Source of the DNA: Agrypnia vestita
Taxonomy: Eukaryota > Arthropoda > Insecta > Trichoptera > Phryganeidae
Length of the DNA stretch: 64,000 bases
Direction of reading: 5' to 3'
Assembly: GCA_016648135.1 (NCBI GenBank)
Contig: JADDOH010002108.1
Location: 1-64,000, forward strand
The notes below the pieces were generated by a model. It saw only the letters and a program-made list of their open reading frames with translations, made no database searches and had not been told where the DNA came from. The position numbers and the translations under genes were made by a program. Below are positions 11,290 to 22,029 of this stretch, in pieces (position 1 is the first letter of the stretch; the number at the start of each line of letters is the position of its first letter).

Positions 11290-12555
11290 CGATTCATTTA
11301 ACATTTCACTAAAATTAAACTTTTTAATACACACACGTTAAGTTATATTTTGTACTACAGTAGTTTTAATACTTATACTCTTTAAAGCTCTCTAATAAAG
11401 CTCTCTCCACATGATCTCTCCAGTAAAGTCTTCTAGATCTTCCCCATCGGACATAATGCGATACATTAAAACAATTTTTTTTTTCATATTTTCATATTTT
11501 TTTATATTTTCATATTTTCATTATAGATTGATCTAAATCAAATGTTAAAACTGATTTTTTTATGCAGTCCACACATGCTTGACGTCATTTATTGGACGAT
11601 AATAATGTACAATATTTTGTTTTATTTATTCATACAGCCTTTCTTCTTATCCTAACGAGTACGGGCTCTTACGGGTATTTACTTACAGAAAATCCCTGTA
11701 CGCAGCCAAAGATTTTTTTAAGCATATTTTTTGGGAAAAATCTTTTGATATACTAGAATTAATGTCTTTAATATAGTTTTAGTCGTATATTGAATATTTC
11801 ATCAAATCACAAAACAAAATCGAAAAAATAAATATGTCTAACGACCGTAATAACAATCTTAACTCTTTAAAATATTGACTATTTAATTCTGTCGAATATG
11901 GTGACATCATTATCATCATTGAATATGGAGCATTCATCAAGTCCAATATAACAAGATCACCGCCTTAATCAGAAGGCTTTCATCGCTTTAAGCACAGACT
12001 GAAAATGAATAATAATTTTAAAAAGGATTCGCATTAAATAGCGTAGGTATTATTCATGTTATAGTTGCAAGAAAAATTAAGGGGGATTTTGAAAACATGA
12101 GATGATGTAGAACGAGGCAATTTTTATGCGTAATAATACTTGAAGACAGATTATGATAATATGATAGCGATAATAGATTCCGAACGAAAGTCAAACATGT
12201 ATTAAGGTGCCAACCGCAGTTTATTCTAACGCATGATATGAATTACGTCTTAACTTAAGATATTGCCTGTGAAGTAATATTTGAAAAATATTTTAAACAC
12301 AGAAAAGTGGCATTCGGGGACAGAGTTGGCAGGAAACGGCAATGGCTGACCCAATTTTAATATTTTGAAAGTGATGTTGTTACGGGTTGTGTATTTTGTA
12401 ACTTTCTGGGTTTTATCTAGGCGCATACTCGAAAGATCCGGAAAGAGTTCCAAAAAGGTTCAAACTGGTTGAAATATAATGATGTAAAGAGAAGAAAAAT
12501 ACGCAAAATATGTTTTTCTCCGAAAGAATTCTAAAAAAATGTTTTGAATACAAGC
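11290..12555. other. AT-rich stretch, nothing recognised
   Basis: Includes a short TTTTCATATTTT-type low-complexity block at about 11480-11520; no gene or family recognised. Confidence 0.55.
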
Positions 12556-12558
12556 GAC

Positions 12559-12784
12559 CAGCGGCGTGCAGTGAGAACAAGAAGCATGACTTTCATTTAA
12601 AAGAATATTTGGAAAAAAATCGACATTTAATATTTATCTGACAAGATATTATGAAATGTTGAAATATAAATAATTGTTAATTATTGTGATAGGAATATTA
12701 CGAGACATATTTTTTATTTCACTTTCTTTTCAAAATATATGCTTTGGAAAAAGTCATGCTTCTTGTTTTCATTGCACGCCCATG
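12559..12784. mobile_element. hAT-like MITE with 30-40 bp inverted ends
   Basis: The left end CAGCGGCGTGCAGTGAGAAC... is matched, inverted, at the right end (...GTTTTCATTGCACGCCCATG). The arms share about 30 bases including AACAAGAAGCATGACTTT. The CAGCGGCGTGC start fits hAT termini. Flanks CAAGCGAC and CAAACGAG match at six of eight bases, consistent with an old 8-bp duplication. The AT-rich interior has no coding capacity. Confidence 0.65.
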
Positions 12785-12789
12785 CAAAC

Positions 12790-14160
12790 GAGGTTAAATT
12801 AAAAAGGTTAAAACATTGATTTGATCTCTTATACTTCATACTATCTTAAGATATAATAAATTTCAGTTTAAAAATTATTTTTCTTATGCATTAAATAGAA
12901 CTCGGGTTCACGGATAAAATTTTCAACCTTCGCCGTGTACACATCTGTCAAACTTAAATTAATATACTCAAAACATAAACAGTCTTTAATCATTGATGTC
13001 CCATATATCTATTGGTGAAATCGCTTCTCAGCAGTATACAAACCAGAATAAATATTTATAATTAAATAATATTATATTTTGTCTGAAATTTCATAAAAAA
13101 GTTGAAACCATAAATGGTTCTCAGTGACGTTTGTGCATCATGAAATAAAGGTCTAATTTTTTTGTCTCTTATTTTATTACTAATTGTACTGAGACTTATT
13201 TCGACATCTCTGAGATTTAACTCTTCAGTCTTAATTCTCAGGGGGTAGGAATACGCTGGGATTGTAGAATGACATATACAGTACAATCTTTATAGGCTTT
13301 ATTTCTTTACTGCTATTATAATCTTCTTTCTTTTCTTTACTGCTTTAAAATTAGTAAGTTGCTTATTTTACAGGAATCAAATCTCAAAATATTCAGCCCA
13401 TTTAAGCCATCATTCTTAATGAAAATGGAAAATCATTGTGTTTCCTAGTTTTTTCTAAAAACATGTAGGAAATTGTATTAAAATACCAGAAGAAGGCACC
13501 ATGAAAAGAAAATTTACCGCAGTGTCTATAAAACATACTTGACAGTAGAAATTGTTTATCATGAATTTACGAGGACCGAAATATTTCTCATCTTTAATGA
13601 ATTTAATGTAAAACAAAAACGCGATCTTAGATAATTAATAAAAAAATTATTTATCTCAAATGATTGATTGTTTCTCGCCGCCACGACTTCGTGACATCAT
13701 CGACCATTTTCGGAACCATCGTTTCTCTTCAGGGTAAACTACAAAATAAACAAAATTTAGGCATCTATATTTTTGGCAACTTGCCATTGTGTGTACCTAT
13801 CGTATGACATTAATTATTTAATTACCGAGGTCCATGGATATCAATATTACTAAAAAAAGCGAAATATTAATAAGCGAGCCATACTTTAAAGCTAACCAAG
13901 TGTCAATAAATTTTCTTATCTTTCTATCCATGAAGTTAAAAAACACCTAGAGACGCCATATTTACCATGGATATACGAAATTGTCGGAGCAGCGGGAGTG
14001 ATTTGGTAAATTTACGGTAGATCGACAATGGTCGAAGACTATGATAATAGTATTATTAAATTAGTCATTATCACCTATTTCACCATTAAAAAATCAAAGC
14101 TTAAAATTTTTAATCGAGGTTTGTTTTGGGAACAAAAGAATTGTAGTATTTTTCAACCAA
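12790..14160. other. AT-rich stretch, nothing recognised
   Basis: No conserved reading frame or repeat recognised by eye. Confidence 0.55.
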
Positions 14161-14170
14161 TCCAAATATA

Positions 14171-14682
14171 CAGGGTTATTTGTAAAACATTAATAACCTC
14201 GCAAGAATATATTCCTGCCTTGATTATGAGTCGAAAATAGTTATGGAGATATGCGACATCAAAGTTTGCATTGTTTTTTCAATATTTCTCACTAATCTTT
14301 TGTAAAATGTTGGACTATCATTACAGTAACTCATATCAATTACGAAAAATTCATTCCTTTCAATACAAGTTAAATAAAATGATAAAAACTTTGAAAAAAT
14401 CCCAATTGGAATGTTTTCCAATTGGAATTCGAAGGTTTTTATATTTTATTTGACTTGTATTAAGGGGAATGAATTTTTCATATTCGATATAAGTTACTGT
14501 AATGATAGTCCAACGTTTTATAAAAAATAAGTCAGAATTATTGAAAAAAATGCAATCTTTGATGTCGCATATCTCTTTAACTATTGATATTAATTAGGTC
14601 ATAATAGCTTGAACATTTTCGACTCATAATCAAGGCAGGAATATAGTCCTGCGAGGTTATTAATGTTTTACAAATAACCCTG
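14171..14682. mobile_element. Long palindromic MITE PAL-1, copy A (512 bp)
   Basis: The element reads CAGGGTTATTTG at the left end and CAAATAACCCTG at the right, flanked by TA on both sides (14169-14170, 14683-14684). The whole body is one imperfect palindrome with arms of about 250 bp and its centre at CCAATTGGAATGTTTTCCAATTGG-type sequence near 14400-14430. Each arm carries CCTGCCTTGATTATGAGTCG. Further copies are at 29451-29991 and 32836-33341, with relatives at 45716, 53785 and fragments at 23278 and 31798. The TA duplication suggests mobilisation by a Tc1/mariner-type transposase. No coding capacity; long frames across it are artefacts. Confidence 0.85.
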
Positions 14683-14689
14683 TATACCC

Positions 14690-15045
14690 TACTTTCAAGA
14701 AATTTGCTGTTGCGTCGTGAGTCGTGACTGTGTTGTTCTCTTCCCGAATTCGCAGCCATATTGGAACGCCGCCGGAGAAACGGCAAAACCATAATTCAAT
14801 TGTTGATTAGTGAAGAGCGTCGTCTGGAATAAACTTAATCCAACAGATGCTGCGAAGGAAATGATCTCCCAGAAGGGGGATTACCGCAATTGTATAATGT
14901 ACGAGGTATGCGCAGGTGAATCTCGCGAGATCACCTCAAATCTTCAAGGGAATAGACGAAACGTGACTTCGGGCTGTTTTCGGCGATTCGCGGAATATTG
15001 GGTGAATTACGGAGGGATATTTGTAATCGCTCAAATAATTTGAAT
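14690..15045. other. GC-richer segment with open frame, unknown
   Basis: Right after PAL-1 copy A the base composition rises in G+C and a 77-codon plus frame (14810-15043) is open, without a plausible ATG context or recognised motif. It could be an exon, an old element, or chance. I see no splice pair that would decide. Confidence 0.2.
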
Positions 15046-15166
15046 GAAAATAAAAACATCAAAAGATTTTGTATCTAGGAAAATCAGTTAGGAAATAAAT
15101 AAAAATATTATTTCATTTATTTCTTAAAATATAATATTTAACTAATGACAGTCTTTCTGAAAAAAC

Positions 15167-15215
15167 GTATGTAAAAAGTGAATGTGAAATTGTAACACAT
15201 TCACTTTTTACATAC
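15167..15215. repeat. Perfect 20-bp hairpin
   Basis: GTATGTAAAAAGTGAATGTG (15167-15186) is exactly complementary to 15196-15215, with a 9-base loop. No mismatch in 20 pairs suggests a young or selected structure, or a tiny foldback element. No flanking duplication was recognised. Confidence 0.8.
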
Positions 15216-15279
15216 ACACAGTAAAGAAAGGATTACAAGATCGGTCAATGTATGGGCGAGGAGAGAATGGTAAAAACAT

Positions 15280-15490
15280 ACAAAGCGATTGTTGAAGGTA
15301 ACTGAAATAGAGAGTATCTGCGAAAGACCTAATATGATTACATATTAGATATACCAAATATTAGAGGACGGTCCTGTTAAAATCTTCAACAACCGAATAG
15401 CAAAACGTATAAAGGTGGACTCAAAATTGGTGTGCCAGGATAGAAAAATGTAGCGGTTTGTCCTGTCTGCTTATCCCTGCGAAGAATGGT
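15280..15490 (+). pseudogene. LINE-B C-terminal remnant
   Basis: Diverged copy of the C-terminal tail of one LINE family. It shares the sequence order GCGAAAGACCTAATATGATT, then GAGGACGGTCCTGTTAAA, then TGGTGTGCCAGGATAGAA, then TATCCCTGCGAAGAA with 56838-57010 and with the inverted copy at 57260-57660. GTTAGT-type repeats follow (about 15505-15520), as they do beside the other copies. The reading frame is broken. Confidence 0.55.
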
Positions 15491-15654
15491 GAGATGTTAA
15501 TTGGTTAGTTGGTTAGTTCTTCTTCTTATTAATTTTAATTAATTAAAAAGATTGTTTAAAGCGCTTGGAGTAACTTTACATCTACCGGTTTCGATACCAC
15601 TATACGCCACACGAAGTCTTCAGGTCGTCAGGACGCAGGACGTTCCTACGTATA

Positions 15655-15912
15655 ATTCTTCTTCTTCTTGTACCCTATCCCTTCAACAGACGTTGTCATA
15701 TTGGTAATAATAATATTATTTACTGCGACTTGTAGACTGGGCAAACTCCGATTCAGGCAATCTTTCCCAAGGTGAGGTGCAAGATCTCGTACTTTTTTGG
15801 ATGTCTCATCACACGTTCGAGATATTGAAGTTTTTGGATTCTTATTATTTTAATTACTTCTTTATGATCATTCATCCGAACCATTTTGATTCTTAACTCT
15901 GTCCATCTAGCT
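15655..15912 (-). pseudogene. LINE-A remnant, C-terminal domain and (AAG)n tail
   Basis: On the minus strand a frame reads RWTELRIKMVRMNDHKEVIK, then IIRIQKLQYLERVMRHPKKY, then a stop after LGKIA. This is the pattern of a LINE C-terminal domain (lysine-rich helix, YLGHVMRH-like motif). It ends at its 3' side in an AAGAAGAAGAAG tail (15658-15671 in complement). The same LINE family appears split at 35140-35443 and 37266-37500. Multiple stops make it a pseudogene; the clade is not determined. Confidence 0.65.
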
Positions 15913-15914
15913 TA

Positions 15915-17740
15915 TTTTGGGTATTCTTCTGTAGATCCAAATACCGAATGCTATATCAAAATATATATCCAAATATCAATTCTTCGGTACGTGTCCAGCG
16001 CTGCAATTCCACAAAATAATATTGAGAATACACTGGTTAGTTAGTATTTCTAATTATATTATATATAATATTTTTTTAAACAGTAGATACATAATAATGT
16101 TTTATAATAAGTTGATTCTATGTTATAACTTTTTAAAGACATTATACTTTCCGTAATATGAGCCAAAGCTCAAGCTAATTTATTATTTTATTCTTGTTCT
16201 TTATCATAGTCGTTGCTTTTTGGTAAATCTATGGACTTTGGGTCGGTCAGTATCTCTATTGCCTTCCTCCAATTCTTTAACCTTGTTTACCTGACTGTAT
16301 TTTTTTAATTACATCAACATATTTCATTATGTTTTCTACCGTACTAATAATAATACATATTTATTTATCAAATTACAATACCAATTCATTGAGTTATCGA
16401 TTTGATTGTGGCAAAGTAATAATTATTCATGTATATTGGTATTGAGAGGATTATTTTGAACTGTGAAGTTAAATTGAGGTATATTCTTTTTAATGTAGAT
16501 ACATATATGTATTTTTACGATTTTTTTTGACATATAGAAAAATAAAAATATGTTAACAAAATGTGCAGTAAAGACTTCGCGTGGGAATAATTAAATAAAT
16601 TTGCATAGATAGCACAAAACTCTAGTTAATATTTGTAGGCTGAACGTGAACCAAATGATATTAGACAAATTACTTCCTTGTCTAAAGGAATTATTCAAAA
16701 TGTGTGTTTGTATCAGAGCTGTGATTTATTACACCACTCTATCTTCTATATTAAGCAAATTTACAAAGGAAGGCTTGTCCGCATACCACGTTGGATAAAG
16801 GATCATTGTTTGCACTAAGCCCACAGAATTAAGGCAATGTATATATTGATATTCGACACTACCTACTTACACAGCTATGTGCTATAAGGTTGTACTGGTT
16901 ATGTGGTTATTTGCCTTGGCACATATTTATAAATAATACACCACATTCGATAGACGTCAAGCTCGTAAACTATATTGGAGACACTTCTAGGTTAAATTAA
17001 ATTAAATGGTGAGGAAATTGACGCCGTATTAAGGCTGGACATTCAATAAAAATGCATATTTCGGCGTTTTTCTTCGAAAATGTGGGTTTTAATTATTCAT
17101 TTATATCAGAATATATATGTTAGTCTTTATTTTTTAAAAACAATAATTAAAAAAAAATCTTTTTTCTTATTAAAAAATAATAAAGTAAATATTATTTACA
17201 ACAATTAAGAAAATTGTATAAGCATTAATCGACAGGCTACGGTCAAAAAAAATAGTTTTCAGAGTCTTTGGAAAAAATTAAATAGATATTCAATATCTAT
17301 ATGTATGCAGAATACGTTTTCTCGTGTGTAAAGGTAGCATTATGATGAAAAAACTGTAATGAAATAGTTTAGAAATGTTTAATATGAAAAAAAGTTATAA
17401 ATTTGCAAGAAATTATTATGTTTTTTGACGATTTTAAAACACTTTTATTCGTGATTTGAAGCAATATATTCTATTTGTTCCCCCTACACTTTGAGTCTTT
17501 AACCACTATTTAAAAGTTATCTTTTTTATTAAAAACACGTTTATTAATATTTAAAAATGAAAATTCTAAAGTATATAATACATAAGTCAACAAATGACGC
17601 ACTTTTAAAATCAATCTGATTTAAATGTCTATACAGTTTTAATGGGAATAACGAACAAGACTTACAAAGTCTAGTAAGCAGGATGTATGATGTATGCAGA
17701 TATTTATGCAGGGACCATATTATGAATGTTAACATGTTAA
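15915..17740. other. AT-rich stretch, nothing recognised
   Basis: About 1.8 kb without a recognised frame or family. Confidence 0.5.
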
Positions 17741-17744
17741 AAGT

Positions 17745-18370
17745 GACGGTATTCGAGAAGGAGAATGAAATACTAATAGGAAATTAATGTTTGTAAGAAG
17801 TAGATGAATTTGTGAATTTGGGAAGTATTTTTGATAAAAGAGGGATGTCTGAGAAAGATATTGAGAGGTTGACATCAGGAAATAAGGTGAACAATAATTT
17901 CTATAGAAATATGTCTACCGAGGCAAGACTAGCAGTATAGAATTCTTGAACTCACTATAGAATTTTGAAACCAATACTGATATACGAAAGCGAAGCCTAG
18001 AGCTGGAAGAAGAGGAATGAAAGTAGACTGAATGCAATTGAGATAAGATCACTTAGACTTAGTGTGATAAATTTATGTATAATAGAGCAAACAATAAAGA
18101 TGTTTGGAAAGAATATAATGCTGATCTAAGCGTAGTATAGCAAGGAAAAAAAAAACGGAGTGTAAGGAAAGGACGGTAAGAAAAATATACGACGCCGAGG
18201 ACGACTGTGGAAGACGATAGTCCTGTTATGAGCCTCAACAATCGTCGACTTTGTATGCGAAGATGTATGAACGTGGATGAGGCGAGAATTGTGTGTCCGA
18301 ACAGAAGAGTATGGCGCTCTACCTTCTCTGCTCATCTCCGCGAGAAAACGGCGCGATGGAAAAATTAAGA
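17745..18370 (+). pseudogene. LINE-B reverse transcriptase C-terminal half, degraded
   Basis: The plus strand reads, with stops and shifts, VTVFEKENEILIGN, EVDEFVNLGSIFDKRGMSEK, DIERLTSGNKVNNNFY, STEARLAV, ILKPILIYESEAWSWKK, and NESRLNAIEIRSLRLSV. These are in the order found downstream of the RT core in many insect LINEs (the VYLGS, LVPTLMYGSE and INAVEMRALR-type blocks). It continues to the C-terminal tail at 18200-18370 (CAACAATCGTCG..., TCTCCGCGAGAAAACGGCGC). The catalytic FADD region is absent. The most complete LINE-B copy here. Confidence 0.75.
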
Positions 18371-18844
18371 AAGATTTGCATTTCTCACAAAAAGTGTGTG
18401 TGCCGCTTAGTCTGCCTTTTGTGTGACACAATATTTGAAACAAAAATAACTCCGAAAGTCGTGTGAAAGAGAGTTATACCAGAAAATGATACTAAAAATA
18501 TCCCTACGGAAATAAACCCGCTGACAGAATTTAGAGCCTCCGAGAATTTTAAAGGTTCGCGGAAATATTTGTGACAGAAAATTAAAAAATAAAACATATT
18601 CTTCCTCAATAAATTTTGTTTCTTTTATTTATTATCTACCATGCCGGAGAGTTAATGACGAGATGAATCCAGCATTACAGGCAAAATAAAAATGGTAACA
18701 ACCAAAGCAAACATTTATTCGGAAGGTATTTTACGGCCTACGCATTTCGTAATATTATTTTAATAAATCTGGGACAAATATTTCAGTTTGACGAAAATGT
18801 GATGGAGCCCGGAATAGTATTTTAGTTATCGACTTATTTATTTA

Positions 18845-18900
18845 TGTGTTAATTAACGCCCTAGCGGGCTTTTACAGTACAAGACAGTAAACAAGGATTT
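18845..18900 (-). repeat. LINE 3'-UTR hairpin signature (inverted copy)
   Basis: In complement this reads TGTAAAAGCCCGCTAGGGCG then TTAATTAACACATAAATAAA. The hairpin GCCC-GCTA-GGGC directly before an A/T-rich end also occurs at 44965-45000 (GCCCCGAAGGGCGTTGATTAATAAA). Two copies with different loops but the same stem suggest a conserved 3'-end structure of a non-LTR element, possibly read by its reverse transcriptase. Confidence 0.5.
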
Positions 18901-19085
18901 TTACATACCTAACATAAAACACGTTTTAAAGTAAATAATTAAAAAATATGTAGAAGAAATAAAACATGTTTGAGAGAAATGAAAAATATATATAAACAAT
19001 GATTAGTACAAAAGCAAAGAGTAATAAGTTTCTAAGATATCTTTAAATAAGAGAATACGAGCATTATCCTTGGCTTTACCCAACC

Positions 19086-19500
19086 AAGTTCCTCCATGGT
19101 ATGTTTGGCTACGATAGTTTAGAGACTAGAAGGAATCTGTATCTGATTACGCATTTTTATCGGTTGTTGCGTGGTATGATCGATAATCCTGAAATTATGC
19201 GGAGCGTTGGTTTGTATGTTCCTGACACCTTACCTTAGACAGCATCAGCATAGATTATTTCACATTCAAATATACAGGACCAACCTGCCAATGGTTACGC
19301 CTGTTGGAAGAGCTACTGCTATGCTGAACGATATTACTCTGGATATCGATCTGTTCCAAGTCTCTGAGAGGATTTGAATGAATTTATATAATATGTTTGA
19401 TATTTTGTTGTTTGTTTTCTCTATTTTTTAAAATATATTCTCATTTGTTTATGTGACTTACGAATTAAAACCATATAAAAATAAATAAATAAAATTGAAA
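19086..19500 (+). pseudogene. LINE-C (CR1/Jockey-like) C-terminus and 3' end
   Basis: From 19086 the plus frame reads KFLHGMFGYDSLETRRNLYL, ITHFYRLLRGMIDNPEIMRS, VGLYVPDTLP, stop (19236-19238). After a +1 shift it reads RQHQHRLFHIQIYRTNLPMV, TPVGRATAMLNDITLDIDLF, then a stop at 19375-19377. This is the typical last 100 residues of a CR1/Jockey-type reverse transcriptase: the GYDSLE..R block, THFYxLL, and the closing leucine-rich helix ending DIDLF. An A-rich 3' UTR ends near 19500 in AAATAAATAAATAAA. One frameshift and 5' truncation make it dead, but the peptide is well preserved. Confidence 0.8.
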
Positions 19501-19989
19501 TTGAAAAAATGAATTAGAAACCTTTAACAAATTAATAATATAATTAATTAAAATAAATATAATTTAATCAATTTACCAGATAAATAAGATAAGAAGATAA
19601 ATAAAAGAAAAAAATTAAATATAAAATTAAAACATATTTAAAAGGAAAATAATTAATAACTAGGATACCTCAAAATAAATAATTATATAACATTTAAAAA
19701 TGGCAGAGTTATGTGCTGTCCCGCAAGGGTCCTCCGCGACGCGCGCAGCTGGTGGAGAAAATTGTGATGGTTTGGTCGGACGTGGTTTGAGTGAAAAAAA
19801 CAGTTAATTATTTACTCGTCTATGACGTATAGTTTTTTCATAGAATTTTTGAGAGATGATGACGCAAATTTTCAACTTTCTTCAAATTCTTCAAAATTCT
19901 TCAACCTCAAATTCAAGCTGCAAGATAAACAAAAAACAATTTTTTGAAAATGTCATGGTGGTGAAACCTCGTAAGTAGGAACGAAAAAT

Positions 19990-20199
19990 TGCAATTCTAA
20001 AATTTTCGTTGTCTGTCCGTCCGTCGTAACTTCGTGTAACGTCCGTAACTTCTTTTAAGTATATTTTTTGTTGTTGTTTTTTAGTTATTATTTTTTTTTT
20101 AAATAAATAATTCACGAGTGTCGGCTAAAAATATGTTAATGCTTATTCTTTAGGAACCGACATGTAAAAGTACCGTCATTTTTGACGGGTTACAGCTGG
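19990..20199 (+). mobile_element. Helitron-like 3' end, family H copy 2
   Basis: Same order as copy 1: TTTTCGTTGTCTGTCCGTCC, CGTCCGTAACTTC, CTTTAGGAACCGACATGTAA, the hairpin ACCGTCATTTTTGACGGGT, TACAG, then CTGG (20196-20199) followed by T. CTGG still fits the CTRR Helitron end. The 5' end is not identified. Confidence 0.65.
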
Positions 20200-20339
20200 T
20201 ATTATAAATAAATTTGAAAGAAAAAATAATATAAATAAATATGCACGATTGATAATAAACTATTAAAATGTGGATCGATTTTACTTTAATAAATAGATAA
20301 AGCGAGGGCAAAGCATTGATTTTTTTCTTCATTTAATCA

Positions 20340-21400
20340 TGATGTAATTTTAGAAAACCAAAATTAATAGAACATCTTAATCCCGAAAGTTTCCCGATTA
20401 TACTTACCGATCCCGGGATTCATAAACCGTAACCCGGGATTTAATTATTTAGCCCCCTATCGTATAGGGTACTTACAAGTTTTTATTGACATTTTTATTA
20501 CAATAATAAATCTGATTAATAAATATCCATAATTATTTAATGTATGAGGATGATAATATACTTATAATAAGAGCTAATCTATTTTTAATTAAGTAAAAGA
20601 GCTGTCCATTAAAGCACTACAAATTTGAAAACATATTTAAAAATCGTATTGAATTTATTTATATTTTTTCGTACTATTAATCACAAAGAAATTTCCCACC
20701 GAATGGCGTACCAAGTTGATTACTTTAATTATGGACAGATAACAAAAAATACTGAGCTTTTCTCATATTTCATGAATCTTTAAAATTCAATTTAGACAAA
20801 TTTTTAATCATATTTGCTGTATTTATTTTTGAACAAAATTTCAAAGAAATTTTTCAATCAGTTATGCAGCAATCCAGCAAGCAGTTATAGGTGGAAAAAT
20901 CGTAACATAATAATTTCGTTGTCTGTCTGTCTATCCATCTATTGCAGTAAATTAGCAACTTTAGAATGGAATTAAGACTTTAGATAAGTAACACGCAAAG
21001 GTTGAAATTACACAGTCTTGAAATTTTTATGTTATCATCGTGATAATAATTTTTTATGTTATCATCGTGATAAAAATATAATACGTGGATATTAACTAAA
21101 TAATCAATATTTTTATTGCTTTCTCACAATTTTTCGTTACCATGAAAATGTCTGCTTCATACAGATATTGAAATATTCATAATTATACTACACTTTAATC
21201 GCCGGTATGATGTCTATGACAGTTCATATGATCTGTAGTAGGTACACACGAAACCAAGCATGGCGTACTTCGTCATAAAAGTCTGTCTCCATAATCTGTA
21301 ACAATAGCATCAAAGGTATTTAATTAAAAATGGTGCCATATTTTATCAAACAACTAATTATTTTCCTCGGAACGAAACCAATTCTTCTATACATATAATT
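20340..21400. other. AT-rich stretch with Helitron-type scrap and a short duplication
   Basis: Contains TAATTTCGTTGTCTGTCTGT at about 20908, an internal piece of Helitron family H, and a 23-base direct duplication (TTTTTATGTTATCATCGTGA plus TAA) at about 21024-21073 with a 4-base spacer. No coding signal. Confidence 0.5.
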
Positions 21401-21410
21401 TAATTATACA

Positions 21411-21587
21411 ATGATTAAATTAAGGTGGTTGTGGACATATCTTGTGATTGCCAAGACGTATATTTTTGGCAACTTTGTCTTTAAGCCGAGATCCTTGCGC
21501 CCTGAAGCCTTGATTAACAAGTACCAAACGCTTGCAAAGAAGGCAAAGATGGAAGCTTCTTTGGCTCCCCCGAGCCTCCTAGACTAA
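21411..21587 (+). CDS. Small ORF (58 aa) with hydrophobic segment, unknown
   Basis: An ATG frame reads MIKLRWLWTYLVIAKTYIFG, then NFVFKPRSLRPEALINKYQT, then LAKKAKMEASLAPPSLLD and a TAA. The first 25 residues form a plausible single membrane span flanked by basic residues. The rest is basic and helical-looking with a proline-rich end. Composition is protein-like, unlike the surrounding AT-rich DNA. I do not recognise a family. It might be a terminal exon, a processed-gene remnant, a small membrane protein gene or chance. No splice site, TATA box or poly-A signal settles it. Confidence 0.3.
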   Translation: MIKLRWLWTYLVIAKTYIFGNFVFKPRSLRPEALINKYQTLAKKAKMEASLAPPSLLD

Positions 21588-21744
21588 GGGAACGAAGATG
21601 ATTCACATTAAATATTTGAATAGATTCATGGCTGCACCTACGCATGATCACTTTTCATACTGGGATCCACCGTGGTTGTTTACAGCTAGAGACTTTCATA
21701 GAACTCAGGGTTGATTCATTGACATTTTTGTTTATTTCACAATC

Positions 21745-22029
21745 TAATAATAATAATTTCATTGTCTGTCTGTTCGTAACTTCCTGTTACTTTTAAAATA
21801 TTTTTATTTAATGTATTTTAGTTTTTCCATAAGTAAATAAATACTTATTCTTAAGGACCCGGTGGATAATATGGACGAAATTCTCGCTCCTTTACTTCAC
21901 CCTCTCTACACGATATATTTTCTATACAAATCTACACCGTCTATCAGTTCTTACCCAAATTTTGCATAAAAATTCTTTAGGATCCGACCAAACATCTAAA
22001 AGTACGTAATTTTTGACGGAATACAGCAA
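21745..22029 (+). mobile_element. Helitron-like 3' end, family H copy 3, degraded
   Basis: TAATTTCATTGTCTGTCTGT and GTAACTTCCTGTTAC are followed, after a roughly 90-base insertion of unrelated sequence, by CTTTAGGATCCGACCAAACA, AAAGTACGTAATTTTTGACG and ATACAGCAAGT. The terminal CTAG has decayed to CAAG and one arm of the terminal hairpin is damaged, so this is an old copy. Confidence 0.5.

Noticed and set aside
18059..18609. Minus-strand frames of 60-105 codons
   Set aside because: Partly antisense to LINE-B and without any recognised motif.
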